From assembly GCF_030704535.1 (NCBI RefSeq), contig NC_081815.1:697001-761000 (forward strand): 64,000 bases of DNA, given 5' to 3'. Each line of letters begins with the position of its first letter. Within the stretch, counting starts at the first letter, position 1. The position numbers and the translations under genes were made by a program. The notes under the pieces were generated by a model, which saw only the letters and a list, made by a program, of their open reading frames with translations, was not told the DNA's origin and did not search any database. The DNA comes from Vitis vinifera. Taxonomy: Eukaryota > Streptophyta > Magnoliopsida > Vitales > Vitaceae. Below are positions 11,701-23,430 of the stretch, one piece after another.

Positions 11701-11800
11701 TTCCATTTGTTTGTTCCTCATGTTGAGTGCCTGTACACGTTATGGTTTTCTTTTATTTGTTTATTCCTCATGTTGAGTGCCTGTGCACATTATAGTTCTA
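11701..11800. repeat. 50-bp tandem repeat within the LTR
   Basis: Two copies at 11701-11750 and 11751-11800 share TTCCTCATGTTGAGTGCCTG with a few differences elsewhere. It belongs to the LTR's own low-complexity middle section, which continues to about 12480 as degenerate A/T-rich motifs. Confidence 0.7.
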
Positions 11801-13152
11801 AGGCCATTTTTATTTTATTTCATTTTATTACTTTACTAGTTTCCTTCAACTTTTGATGTCCAAAAATTTCATTTTTAAAATTTTAATCTTAAAATAATAC
11901 ACCCAAAAAAATTAAAAAAAAAAAAAAACCTCCAGTTTTAATTTAATTTCTCAAAGTTACAATTTTAATTTAATTTTTCAAAAACTCCCATTTTTAAAAA
12001 TTTAGTTTTCGAAACTTTAACTTTCCAATCTTTAATTATTTTCAAATTCTATTTTATTTTTAAAAATTTCAATCTTTAAATAATCTTCCAAATTCCGAGT
12101 CCCAAATTTAATCTCCAATTTTAAAAATTCCACTATTTGTTCATTTATTTATTTTTTAAAATCTCATCATTAAGTGTTTATTCAAAATTCTGATTTCTAA
12201 ATTTAAATTCTAATTTCCGAAATTCCAATTTTCACATCAATTTATTTAATCATTATTATTCTATTTATTTACTTATTTGTTTATTTTTAAAATTCAATCT
12301 TTAAATAACTCTTCAAAATTCTGTTTTTTGAACTTAACTTCCAAAATTCTCATTCTTAAATTCAATTCTGAAGACTCCAATTTCCAAATAATTTTTGAGA
12401 CTCCAATTTTCAAACAAATTTCAAAAATCCAGTTTTCACTCGAATAGTTTTAATCCCACTTTAGTTTTCAAATAATCTTCTTTTTCTCTTAATTTTATAT
12501 AAACATGAATGTCATTTTCATAATTTTAGAATAATAGAATTTATGGAATTAATTCATGCAAAAATGAATTGGGCTTTGGTGGGGGCCCTACATATGGGAC
12601 TTCATGATGGATTGATTGATTTATTTATTTATTTGCTATGCATGATTGATTTACTCTATTCCTTGATATGCGCTTAATTATATTTGTTCATTGTTCACTA
12701 ACCATGTTTCATGATAGCGCGTTCGTGATTGCCGTCCAGGTACGCATCTATTCATATTTCGCTCATTCTTTATACATGCTTTGCTTCTCATATTGTGCAT
12801 GATTGATTTGACTATTCATCGATTTTCTTGTTGACTGCCACATCAGCTTCATTCTAATAGTAGAGACCCGATTTTAGGGACTTAGAGGGGTGCTACGGTC
12901 TTTACCGTACCTTCCCGATAAGTAACCTGACCCCTGAACCCGATCCGGTTTTTCACAGATCACCTTTTCCAAAATAAGGAGTCACATTTAGGGTTTTTCT
13001 TTCTTATTTTGTTTACCCTTTAAAAATAAAACAAAAATAAGTGGCGACTCCAAGTCATTTTCTTAATCAATAAAAATCAATTTTTCAAATAAAATAAAAA
13101 TCGAGCTCGCCATCGAGTGGGGAACGCATTGAGCCGAAATGCGGGGTCCACA

Positions 13153-13157
13153 GTTTA
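13153..13157. repeat. 5-bp target site duplication, right (GTTTA)
   Basis: GTTTA follows the final CA of the LTR and matches 10369-10373. A 5-bp duplication is the usual length for LTR retrotransposon integration. Confidence 0.8.
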
Positions 13158-13813
13158 ACATATTGGTTTGGAAATATACACTTTTCAAATGTATTACCAA
13201 AATTTGATGGTTTAATAAAGATATATGTATATTATATGACATCGTATCTTATTAAATAAAATATGTACACCTTAAAATATTATTTTTAATTAGAATATAA
13301 CATTTCTAACTAGATATGTTATATCATGATTATTAATTTATTAAATAAATAAAAATTAAAATATATTTCATCATTAATCTTATCTTATATTTAATTCCAA
13401 ATGTAATAATATAAGTCATGAGATTAAAATAATAAAAAGATAATTAAATTTTTTAAATGAGCAAACTAGTAATTGTCCTATCCAAATTTGGGACAAGGGC
13501 CATGATTGTACTTTCACTCCTTTAGATCCGAATTTTATTGATCAATAATTATAAATATATTTTATTTTATCGAAAAATTGAAAAATAATACTCATACTAC
13601 CTTTTTTCTAAAAACACGATAATAAACATTCAACCACGCTTGGTCAACCGTCAACCCAACCAACCCTGTAATAGCCATATCGCATCTGATTGACACGTGT
13701 ATGCATCTGACACTGCTACGTGGAGGCCAGAAATCTCATTCAAATCAAGTATCAAACCACCAATAACTCAAAATCAAAATCACTCTCCCTCTCTGAAAAG
13801 CACAGTCGATGAA
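13158..13813. other. AT-rich spacer and COQ9 promoter
   Basis: AT-rich DNA without coding potential reaches to about 13600. A G-box-like ACACGTGT lies near 13695, about 120 bp upstream of the COQ9 start, and the last 150 bases are probably its promoter and leader. Confidence 0.35.
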
Positions 13814-15959
13814 ATGTATCGGTCGGCGGTTAAGACTCTCCTTCTTGCTCCGGCGGCGCGCCACCGGTTCTCCCATCTTCGAACTCTGCTGATAAATTCT
13901 TCTAGGTTTTCTACAGTAGCTGCCTCTAATCATCAAAGCCCTAATGATGAATGTAAACCTCCTCAGGTGCAATATGCAGGTTCATCATCATCAGCGCCAT
14001 CAGCATCATCATCGTCATCGGAGTCTGCGTCTTCGTCAGCGTCATCAGCGGCTGAGGAGGCGCCACGTCATGAGGGTCAGAGCCCGAGACAGCGACGGCA
14101 CAGAGCTGAGTACCAAGATGAGCAGGCTCGTGTCCTCCAGGCCTCTCTTCATCATGTGGTCTCTGCATTCTCCCTTCCATGTTGTTCGTTTTAGTTTCGG
14201 CTGATTACGTCGTAATTATATGGTTTTGTTTGCGAAATTGGTTTTTTAAATTAATGCTATTGTACACACAATGGGATGATTCGATTTCAACTGAGTGTGG
14301 ATTAATTTGTTTGAAAAATAGAAATTTGAGAATAAGTGAATTGAATTGGATCATTGGAGTTAAGAAATGCCTTTATTCACAATGTTGAATTGGGGGTTTG
14401 GTGCTCAAAGAGAGAGGGCCATCCTAATGCCTCATTGGTTGTTCACTGGAAGTGTTTGAATTTTGATCTGAATTAGGGTTTGGTTTGGTGACCTGTTGGT
14501 TTGCAGGCACGGTTGGGATGGACTGAAACAGCCATGATTGCAGGTGCTAGGGAGGTTGGTGTTTCCCCTTCTATTGTCGGATCTTTCCCTAGGAGAGAAG
14601 CTGCCCTAGTGGAGGTATATTCCATTCTTTCGCCCTCCCTCAACCTTTCTTGTGAAGGGAGTATTGAATTTTGAATGAATTATTTTTTGCAAACATCCAT
14701 TGCCTTCAAATCAATTTGTGAATCTGCTTGGTGATGACTTTCTTCTTCTTTTTTACCTTTTCAGTTTTTCATGGATGACTGCTTGCAAAGGCTTATTGAT
14801 AGAATTGACTCTGAAGAGGAGTTGAGAAACTTGATACCTAGTGAGCGCATCTCAAAACTTGTCAAGATTCGCCTAGAAATGCAAGCTCCCTATATATCAA
14901 AATGGCCTCAAGCTCTTAGCATTCAGGTATATTTCTATGTATCCTTTGCTGTCTTCCAGAGTTGGGAACCTGTTTTAACTGAACCGATAAACACCAAGAT
15001 ACTTTCTTTAAAAAGAAAAAAACTTTGTGCTCCTTTATTGACAGGCACAACCATTGAATGTCCCTACAAGTTTTAAGCAGCGGGCAATGCTGGTTGATGA
15101 GATCTGGCATGCTGTGGGTGATGAGGCATCTGATATTGATTGGTATGTGAAGCGCACCATACTTGGAGGAATTTACTCATCAACTGAAGTGTACATGCTG
15201 ACTGATAGTTCCCCAGGTTTACTTTCTTCACTCTCCATGTGCTTGGAATTTTTATACACTTGGACATGTTTACTTGGTTTGTGCGTGTTTCGTACGTTTT
15301 CATTGGGTTGTGGGTTGTACACTTGGACTGTCCAAACTTGAACTTTTACTGTATAGTTCCATCCACCGGAATAATTATGATTGCCATTTCTTTTCTTCTT
15401 TTGTCTTTTCCTGGATTTCTCCTGAACGGCATTTACTTATCCTTCCCTTTTGGTTGCGTGTGCCTTGCAATGCAAGTGGGAATCACACATTGCTAAAGCA
15501 CCATGGGAAGAGACTGCAGCCAAATGGGGAGCACCAATTTCTGTTATATTCAAGAGGTGCTTCATGAAGTTGGCTGTCCGTTTAATGGGTCAACCTCCAA
15601 TCCTCATTAGACAGACAAGATGATAATGTCTTTGCATAGGTGCCATTACATACATAATATTTCATTCCGTGGCATATCTATTTTTGGCAGACTTTGGTGA
15701 TACATGGACATTCTTGGACAGTCGAGTTAAAGATGCTTTTGATCTGAAGAAAACCATTCAAGAGGTAGTCTTATCTGGTTCTCTACTTTCCCTCTTTTTC
15801 TTGTCAGGTTTTTGGTTTTTTTGGTAATGTTTAAAACTCCTTTCTCTGGTGAAATATCTGCAGGCACAATATTTAGCTGAAGCTGTTGGTGCAGGAATAG
15901 GGAGCTCCCTACAAGGATTTATGAAGAAAGCCTTTCCAGGTTCATCGGCAACAGGATGA
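13814..15959 (+). CDS. COQ9: Ubiquinone biosynthesis protein COQ9, mitochondrial
   Basis: Six exons (13814-14158, 14507-14614, 14765-14926, 15045-15216, 15691-15764, 15864-15959) give 318 residues in one frame, the usual length for plant COQ9. The start is MYRSAVKTLLLAPAARHRF, an Arg-rich mitochondrial presequence, followed by a long Ser-rich linker and an acidic stretch. The conserved COQ9 domain begins at about residue 105 with EYQDEQARVLQASL and continues RLGWTETAMIAGAREVGVSP, FPRREAALVEFFMDDCL, DEIWHAVGDEASDIDWYVKR and DTWTFLDSRVKDAF. COQ9 is a TetR-like-fold lipid-binding protein on the matrix side of the inner membrane that presents intermediates to COQ7 in coenzyme Q synthesis. The first intron starts GTCTCT, a weak but valid GT donor. 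Confidence 0.95.
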
Positions 15960-16304
15960 TTTCAAAGATCTCCGTAGCAATCATGACTTCCCAGTCACTT
16001 TTGATTTGAGGAGTTCTGGAATTTAGATGGTGCTTTTTCCCCTCCTTGTTATCTAGTTCCAACCTCTTTGAAGGGATGGAGATTGGAAGAGATGCTATGT
16101 TTATTGATTTTGTCATGGATTGTCTTCCAAGACTGCAAATTTCCTTCAATATGATCTTTATTATGTTTTTTTTGTTCTTTTTAATAATCTCCCTATGTTT
16201 GGAGGAGGCTTTTGATGATTTTAATAATGTGAACTTGAGAGGGAAATGAACTATGTCAGTCTTTGGCAGTATTTCCCCCAACAAACAATAGGAGCATTTC
16301 TGAT

Positions 16305-16353
<49 letters not shown>

Positions 16354-16777
16354 TAAAAAAAGAATGTGTAGAAATGTTTATTTTGAGCAATGTATTCATA
16401 AATGATAAACATGCTTAGTAGGGAAAGAGTTCCTTGGATGTATTATTTAGTATTTTTTCTTTCCATATCCAGTCTTGCTGGACACAACTAGGCCTTCACC
16501 TGGATAATAAGATTGGAATTATAGTTCCTTCCAAGTTATGATTAGGTAAAGGGAAGGTAAATGCCTTTCAGTTTTGGCCTTCAAAAATTCTATTCATGAC
16601 ATCCTCCTAAAGCAACCGAAAGGAGGCAATCCAAAGGTTCATCTCAAATTTAAAGTTAAACATCATTCTCACCCTTTTCTGATTCCTTTGCTTTATATGC
16701 ATCACCAGTCTTTTCCAGCCTCTTGCATCTGTTCTCTCTTATCTCGTCTTCAGCAAGTTGTTTTTCAGGGCACAAAC
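15960..16777 (+). other. COQ9 3' UTR, (TA)n tract and actin leader
   Basis: COQ9 3' UTR gives way to a 45-bp (TA)n tract. A T-rich stretch ending TTTTTCAG then lies just before GGCACAAACATGG, which looks like the leader intron acceptor (about 16768) seen in plant actin genes. The leader exon itself cannot be placed by eye. Confidence 0.4.
16308..16352. repeat. (TA)n microsatellite
   Basis: An uninterrupted TA dinucleotide run of about 22 units lies between COQ9 and the actin gene. Confidence 0.95.
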
Positions 16778-18222
16778 ATGGATTTTGATGAGAAGCAGGC
16801 TGTTGTCTGTGACAATGGGTCTGGCTTAGTGAAGGTAATTCATTTATGACCTTTCATCTCCTCTTATAGTTGTAAAATGTGCATTACACAATGAGCTTTA
16901 CCGTCTAACATGACAGTTTGTGAAGTATCCAATCAGCGTTCTCAGGGCTGAACTGAAATTTTAACACACACCTTCAATTGCAGGCTGGTTTTGCTGGAGA
17001 CGATGCACCATGTGTAGTTTTTCCTAGTGTGATAGGCTGGCCCCGAAACAAGCATGCGATGATTGGCATTGGACAGAAGGAAATGTACTTAGGAGATGAA
17101 GCTCAAGCAAGACGTGGTGTCCTCAGATTAAGTTACCCCATTAATCATGGAATGGTGAGAGATTGGGAAGCAATGGAGAGACTCTGGCAGCACACTTTTG
17201 AGAAGGAGCTCAGGGTTTCCATTGAAGAACGACCTGTCCTCTTAACAGAGCCACCCTTGAATCCTAAGTTCAATAAGGAGAAGATGGTGGAGATCATGTT
17301 TGAAGCTTTTGAAATCCCAGCCACCTATGTTGCAATTCAAGCTGTGCTCTCCTTGTATGCCAGTGGCCGAACCACAGGTAAAACTAAGTCATCTCTGTAA
17401 TAAGAAGCTGCCTACAGAAACTTCTTCAAATAACACCAATTTCTGCAGGTATTGTAATGGACTCTGGAGAAGGAGTCACACATGTGGTTCCCATCTATGA
17501 GGGCTATGCACTTCCACATGCAATTCAACGTCTCGATCTAGCAGGCAGGGACCTCACAGACTACCTCACCAAGATCCTAACTGAAGAAGGCTACGTGTTC
17601 ACCACATCAGCTGACAGAGAAATTGTTAAGGACATAAAGGAACAAACCACATACGTAGCAATGGATTTTGAGAAGGAACTAGCCACATCAAGGGAAAGCT
17701 TAGAGCTTGACAAGCAATATGAATTGCCAGACGGGCAAGTCATAACAATCGGAACAGGACGGTTCAAGTGCCCTGAAATACTATTTGATCCAAGCAAAGT
17801 GGGAATAGAGTCATGTGGAGTACATGATATCGTGTTGAAGTCAATTAGAAGGTGTGATATGGATATCAGGAGAGACATGTATGGGAATGTGGTGCTTAGT
17901 GGGGGCACTACTATGGTGCCAGGCTTGGCTGATAGGCTGGCGAAGGAGCTGAGCTCACTGGCACCTCCTGGGGTGAGGGTGAGAGTGGTTGCACCACCAG
18001 AGAGGAAGTATAGTGTTTGGATTGGTGGGTCCATTCTGGCTTCACTAAGCACCTTTGAGCAGGTACCATTCTTTTTTTGCTATCAAATTGAATATTTACT
18101 GGGAAGTATGTATTGTTGGTGATCCAATTAACCTCTCGTTATGGTCTGTGTTTCAGATGTGGATTAAAAAGGAAGAGTACATGGAGTCCGGTTCCTCCAT
18201 TGTCCACATGAAATGCTTCTAA
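16778..18222 (+). CDS. Divergent actin
   Basis: Four exons (16778-16834, 16984-17377, 17449-18062, 18157-18222) encode 376 residues, one fewer than standard plant actin. The introns sit at the three classic plant actin positions (after codon 19, within codon 151, after the Gln before MWI), so this is a DNA-level paralogue and not a retrocopy. The fold signatures are present: [19 protein letters not shown], the LLTEPPLNP region, [20 protein letters not shown], and [13 protein letters not shown] with a KCF end. It departs from the near-invariant plant sequence in many places. The DNase loop reads [12 protein letters not shown] instead of HTGVMVGMGQKD, the phosphate loop has DSGEG for DSGDG, GDDAPR is GDDAPC, and the end is HMKCF for HRKCF. 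The equivalents of Gln137, His73 and Met44 are kept. It may form a tissue-restricted or specialised actin. The frame and splice sites look intact. Confidence 0.95.
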
Positions 18223-18640
18223 ACACCATTATGGCATAGACCTTTCTTTTTCTTTCATTTGGTGGGGTTTCATCATTTTACAATGTACTCCTCATTTTCT
18301 TCCCTTAAGCTGAATCAAAAGCTGTCTTGTATATTCTTGTCGTATTTCAATTGAGTTCCAAAAGTGCTTATATTTTGAGAGCAGTTTTCGGACAGTCCCA
18401 TCAGGATATAGTGTACAAATACTGATTATTTCTAAAAAACGGACACTATGAGTCTATGATGAGATGAGTCAATTGGATGAAGTAATGCAGAAAATGGAAT
18501 CATTTTCCATATTTTGAACAGTTGAGCGACAAGATCAGGGCCTGGTAGTTAAAGTGTTTTGCATTAACAATAAAAGAAAAACCATAAGCACTTGGCAGAG
18601 AAGAGTAAACTACTAAATTACATTAAAGGCCATATCGTTT

Positions 18641-19060
18641 AGATGGTTGAACCACTAAAAAGGAAGTATGGTGCTTGGATTGTTGGTTCCATCTTCTCCA
18701 TCTGGACAGTGTCGCAGATGTGGATTACAAAGGAAGAGTACATGGAGTAGGGTCTTGTTCCTCCATTGTCCAGATGAAGTGCTTTTAAACACCATTACGG
18801 CATACATGGAGTAGGGTCTTGTTCCTCCATTGTCCAGATGAAGTGCTTTTAAACACCATTACGGCATTGGGCTTTTCTTTTTCTTGGTGGGTTTCGCAGT
18901 TTTACAATGTTCCCCAGTGTCTGAATCAAAAGCTGAAGTTTATGTTTCATTGTGTTTCGATTGAGTGCGAAAAGTGCTTATATTTTGAGAGCAGTTTTGA
19001 AACAGCCAGAAATCAAAATTATTTTCCACATTTCAACAGTTGAGTGATGAGGCTGAACAA
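18641..19060 (+). pseudogene. Decayed duplicate of the actin 3' end
   Basis: The segment from GGTTGAACCACTAAAAAGG onward repeats the actin gene from its [16 protein letters not shown] coding part (about 17984) through the stop and deep into the 3' UTR (AAAAGTGCTTATATTTTGAG). Relative to the parent, the last intron is reduced to a short CATCTGGACAGTGTCGCAG remnant, and GAGTCCGGT is GAGTAGGGT, giving a premature stop. A 64-bp part is tandemly doubled. It is a local tandem duplication covering only the tail of the gene, with no promoter or N-terminal exons. Confidence 0.8.
18739..18866. repeat. 64-bp perfect tandem duplication
   Basis: 18739-18802 and 18803-18866 are identical by eye, beginning TACATGGAGTAGGGTCTTG and ending CACCATTACGGCA. 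It is nested inside the decayed actin tail copy. Perfect identity shows that it arose well after the tail copy itself. Confidence 0.9.
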
Positions 19061-19219
19061 ATCTGGGCCATTGAAATGGAAGTCCACCAGGCCCAGGACT
19101 AGGTTGTGTGTAGATTGCCTACCAAACCAGAAAAATGGGTTGGTGGCCTCGACCATTTTCAGCCTTCTCTATGTATATATTACATGAAAATCTGAATTGG
19201 GGGGTAAAGAAGGGGAGCA

Positions 19220-21166
19220 ATGGCGTCTACATCAGAGATTGTTGCCAAGTTGAATCTGCAGCCTCACCCAGAAGGAGGGTTTTTCTCAGAAACCCTCAGA
19301 GACACCTCAGTCATTCTCCCCAAATCTATACTTCCCTCCGAGTGTAAGTACTTTAATTGTAGGGGCTGATGGGATCTCGTTTACTCGTATGGTTGTGGGT
19401 TTTTCTCCCTCTATATTTGCCTTTTTCATGGTTGGATTTTTCTTACCGCACAATTGGATCTGGGTCAGGATCTTAGACGAATATAAATCAGAATGTTCAC
19501 GAGTGAAATCCCAGGAACACTTTAGCCCTTTTGTTTCTTCCATTTTCTCTGGTCTTTCTATAAATCCATCGTTCCCTCATGTTCTGGTCTCGATGATCTC
19601 TTTTCCAGTGGTTCTTTCCAAACTCGAATTTTGCTGCTTTGAACCTCAGAGTGGGCGTAGGTCGTAAGTGAATACCGAAAAGGCGAAAAGATCACATCGG
19701 TTCAGTTTCCAATAATTATGAACTTTGATTATTTTTCAAGAGTTCTATCTTTTATGATTCATAATCGTTTATATTTATTATTATATACATTTTATAAATT
19801 CTTTTGAAGTAATTCATTTTTGTTGATTATGATTAAATTAATTTTTATTTTGAACTTTAAAACGAAATTGATTTTAATTATTTTTAAAAACAAATTAAAG
19901 GAAACCCATAAATTATTTGTAGAAATGATTTAAACTGCACTAAATTAACCTTAAACAAATTTGGTTTGGTTTGATTTTTTCATCACCTAAAGGTTGGTTC
20001 GGTTTTGATTCAAACATAAATCGAACGTACGACCGAACCACATTTTTTTACACCAATAGGGCTCATGGAATCTTAATAAAATGAATTATGGAATCCCTCT
20101 TTTTTTGCTAATACTGTTAGTAAAAGTTCATTCTACTGTATGGATTTGTGGGTCATCTCATAATCTTGATTATATTTTGTACTTTTACCAATTTTTGAAT
20201 AAATACTTCTTTTCATGGGGTTTTCCCTGTTTCTAGCTTATTTTAGGCAAGTATGCAGAAGATCAAATGGAAACAGCTCAGTTCAGACTTATGGATGCTC
20301 TCCTTCATCTTCTAGCCTTTAGTGTTCAAGTTCTTCCACCATTCAAGCTTTATTTGTTTCTGATTCTTGACTGAACCCCCTTTATTCTTGAATAAGTTTT
20401 CCCATTTCTACATCGTGTATTGCTTCTTTGAATCTTATTGTAGCTTCTCTGCAGATAAGGTTGAACGCCCTGTCAGTACATCGATCTTCTTCTTGCTTCC
20501 TTCTGGGAATATATCGTGCCTTCACCGAATTCCATGTGCAGAAACCTGGCACTTTTACATGGGAGAGCCTTTGACGGTACAACAACCATCCTTTAGGTGA
20601 ATTGCATTAGTTTTAATTTAACCATAAGCCCATATTCATCATTCATTTCTTGGAGTTTTGCCAAGATTTTTGCAAATCATACCAGGACTCAACTGTCTTA
20701 TCAGGAATTTTGAGTGCTTTCTCTATATCTTTTCTGCCATTAAAGTAGCAGCAAAGGATTGACGATTTGAAATTTATCAATGAAGATCATGTTTAGTTCT
20801 TAGAAGTTCTTCCAGTTATCCCATATGCCATTTTTCTTTCAGGTAGTGGAACTGAATGAAAAAGATGGAAAAGTGAAGCTAACCTGCCTGGGGCCAGATA
20901 TACTTGGAGATAATCAGCAACTGCAGTACACGGTGGAGCCGAACGTCTGGTTTGGTGCATTCCCAACGAAGGACTTAAGCATTCTGCCAAATGGGGTGCC
21001 GGAAAAAAATCCAGCAAGGGATGGGGAGCACCACTACTCTCTTGTGGGATGCACTTGTGCACCTGCCTTCCAGTTCGAGGATTTTGAGCTGGGGAAACGA
21101 TCTGAGCTCATATCACAGTTCCCTGATAATGAATTATTCGTCTCTTTGCTCACCTATCCAGAGTGA
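19220..21166 (+). CDS. Cupin_5 (DUF985) family protein
   Basis: Three exons (19220-19343, 20455-20576, 20843-21166) encode 189 residues. The model was built on MASTSEIVAKLNLQPHPEGG at the start and LLTYPE at the end. The family signatures run in order: HPEGGFFSETLRD, STSIFFLLPSG, LHRIPCAETWHFYMGEPL, PNVWFGAFP, and SLVGCTCAPAFQFEDFEL. This is a single RmlC-like beta-barrel with conserved His, Glu and Cys residues in the pocket. Its biochemical role is not established; bacterial relatives are annotated only by fold. There is no signal peptide or membrane segment, so it is probably cytosolic. It runs tail-to-tail with LSM1. The first intron (1.1 kb) holds only AT-rich sequence. Confidence 0.93.
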
Positions 21167-21430
21167 ATGAAATCCTGTTTTTGAGACTTACAGGCTTCAT
21201 ATGTTTGATTTCTGTACTTTCTACATTACCTGAATCCTTGGGTGGGAATATGAACTTTGTGGGGAGAAGCTGGACTGATGGTCCTAAACCTTAAACCCTA
21301 AATGCTTTTATGCTTTGTATTTAAGTGTCATACAGTCAACATTCTCCTGAAATGAAGCTTGCTACAAATTCAAGTAAAACTGCAACCAAGCCAAGATAGA
21401 ACAGAGAAAGGGGGTAAAGATATGGTAAAT
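21167..21430. other. 3' UTR overlap zone of convergent genes
   Basis: This is the 3' UTR of the DUF985 gene on the plus strand and the last part of LSM1-derived sequence on the minus strand. It carries a telomere-like AAACCCTAAA near 21293. No further gene was seen. Confidence 0.35.
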
Positions 21431-23430
21431 CTGCAGGAAATTTCCATGTTAAAGAATTAAGAGGTACTGTGCCATTACAAAATGAGGCACCAAACAACTG
21501 AATGAGCAAAATCTCAGCAGTATATGTTTGAAGGATAAACAAAAGCCACCATCAAGGGAGAGGGTGAGATTGAACATTAGCTTGTTACAACCGAAACAAT
21601 CACAAAACACTAAATTATAAATGATGAAACCAGCTATGGATATAGTACAATATCAACTCGCGGGCTTTGCCTTTTCCTGGCTTCTTTGAATGAAGTCTTA
21701 AGAATTAGCTGTTCCTCTTTGCTTTCTTCTTTGAAAATGGGTCTCTTTACACCCACCTCTTCCATTTCTTGGTCACCTGCAATAATCTTCGCAGACATAG
21801 AATGAACTCGCAATATAGTGCAGGATTTGATGAAGATTATCATTAGTCAAAATCAAGGAACTCCATTCTCTTTCTCATGGAGCCCTTCAAATCTGTAGCT
21901 TCCCTTTCAGCTTTCTGAGCCTGAAAGCAAATAAGATGTGCACCAAAGGATATCAACAACAAAAACACAAAGCAGAAGCATGAAATCTTATGCCTAGCTG
22001 AACAAACTAATGTATAAAAGCTAATATATTTTGTGCCACTTATAAAAGGAAAAAGAAAGATGACAAAGACCCAAAAATATGCCATGGACAGAAATGAACT
22101 ATGTTGCTAGCCCCAAAACACAGGCTTAAATGTGAGCCAACCATTGTTTGATAAGCAGAGATGCTTAGGACACAGCTCAGTTAAGGGGTTTCTTGAACAT
22201 GGATTCTCTCATGCTTTAGCCAACAAATTGTTATTCATCAGAGCAGAGGTAGGCAAAATGATTGAAATTTATTATTTGGGTCTTCAGGTGAAGGTTTTCA
22301 CAAGACATCTTGAAAAAGTGAGAAGTGATTTCAGGAAATGGTTGCAGAGATAAAGGGCATAGCATTATACAACATGCTTGCAACCCTAAGATTTTGTTAC
22401 TTGATGACTCAAATATCTATGCTAGGATGGAAAACAAACATCCATTCATGTGATGGGGAACTCAGAATTTGGTTTCAAATGTAGATGAAGATGTTTAGCA
22501 TAATCATTAATAGGCAATATGATCAGTTTCGCTTACCCTTTTTATCTCTGCTTCAGGCACACGGGTCATATGCGGAGGAAGCTCCTCCTTATCCAAATCC
22601 TATACATGAGTAGCAAAATCAATAAAAGGGCAAGCTAAGATATTTCAGCAGTGATTATCAATAGACAAGCCTCAGAGAGTAAGAGCATCAGATTATACCA
22701 GTTCACCAAGTAAGACAACATTCTCCCCGCGGATAACATATAGGCCTAGGGGAATGTCACAGTAGATATCCCCAACAATAGCTCGCTCACAAGCACCTTC
22801 AAGAACAGCATTTGCTGTGTAAGGAAAAGAAAACTTCCGTCAGTGAATAAAAAAAAAGACAAAAACAAGTGAACACAGGAAAGCTTAGGTATTGCTTAGC
22901 TAATACTTTCCAAGTGCTTCTCTTGCTTTTCTGAAGAAGGATCAAAGCAATTTTTCTTCCCAAAAGCAATAATAGTACTTTCAAAATACAAGCCAAATAA
23001 GTCATAGCAGATCATGTGAGGTGGAGATGGAGGTATTACCAAATTGATCGAAAGAACGAAGTACACCCAAGAGCTTTCGGCCATCTCGTAACAAGACAAG
23101 AAGTTTTTCTGTGATAACACATAAAAGGATAAGAAGCTAAATGACTTGTAATAAAACGACTGCCATACTTCACAACATTATCCAAATCTAAATTGGAGCC
23201 TTATAGAAGGTTTATTGATTTTATTTAAGGATTACTATTTGTGTAGTTGCTTGTAGGATGCAATTCTGGAAACTTTGGATCAGTGAAGAAAAACTCCGAT
23301 TAGAATGAAAGAAAGAATAAATCAATAGTCAATCAGGAGAAATTCAGATGCTCTTGAAACAACCCCAAACAAAAAAGAGGAAGAAGAAGAAAAAATGGAA
23401 ATAAGACAGCCCCTAATAGACATAGGTCAT
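21431..23430 (-). repeat. 2000-bp tandem duplication, copy 1 (LSM1-distal)
   Basis: This block is followed head-to-tail by 23431-25430 with a period of exactly 2000 bp. The only difference I found is T at 21442 versus C at 23442. The left and right outer junctions share ATCTG (21429-21433 and 25429-25433), a short microhomology. The block spans LSM1 intron 1 (part), exons 2-5 and 3' UTR. Confidence 0.93.
21843..23108 (-). pseudogene. Second copy of LSM1 exons 2-5, no exon 1
   Basis: Exons at 23040-23108, 22699-22814, 22537-22599 and 21843-21920 repeat LSM1 exons 2-5 with no coding change that I can see, and all splice sites are kept. There is no first exon or promoter of its own, because the duplicated block starts inside intron 1. 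It could be reached only by read-through and splicing from the upstream exon 1, which would yield the same 128-residue protein with a much longer first intron. It is called a pseudogene only because it lacks a start; it is not decayed. An assembly error is a serious alternative. Confidence 0.85.

Larger units (their letters stand above)
10374..13152 (+). mobile_element. Solo LTR, Ty3/Gypsy-like (probably Tat/Ogre type)
   Basis: The element starts TGTAGACCCC and ends GGGGTCCACA, a 10-bp inverted terminal pair with one mismatch and the canonical TG...CA. It is flanked on both sides by the identical 5-bp target duplication GTTTA (10369-10373 and 13153-13157). Only one long repeat (2779 bp) is present, with no second LTR, primer site or gag-pol region between the target copies, so it is a solo LTR left by recombination. 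The 3' part, including GTGGCGACTCCAA and a run ending in GGGGTCCACA, resembles long LTRs of plant Tat/Ogre-like Gypsy elements; this family call is moderate. Intact target copies suggest no great age, but a solo LTR cannot be dated from its pair. Strand is assigned from the 3'-end signature. It contains a host-gene fragment and a 50-bp tandem repeat. Confidence 0.8.

Noticed and set aside
13941-14204. Minus and plus frames overlapping COQ9 exon 1, rich in Met or His/Arg
   Set aside because: These are alternate readings of the Ser-rich TCATCA repeat coding region of COQ9.
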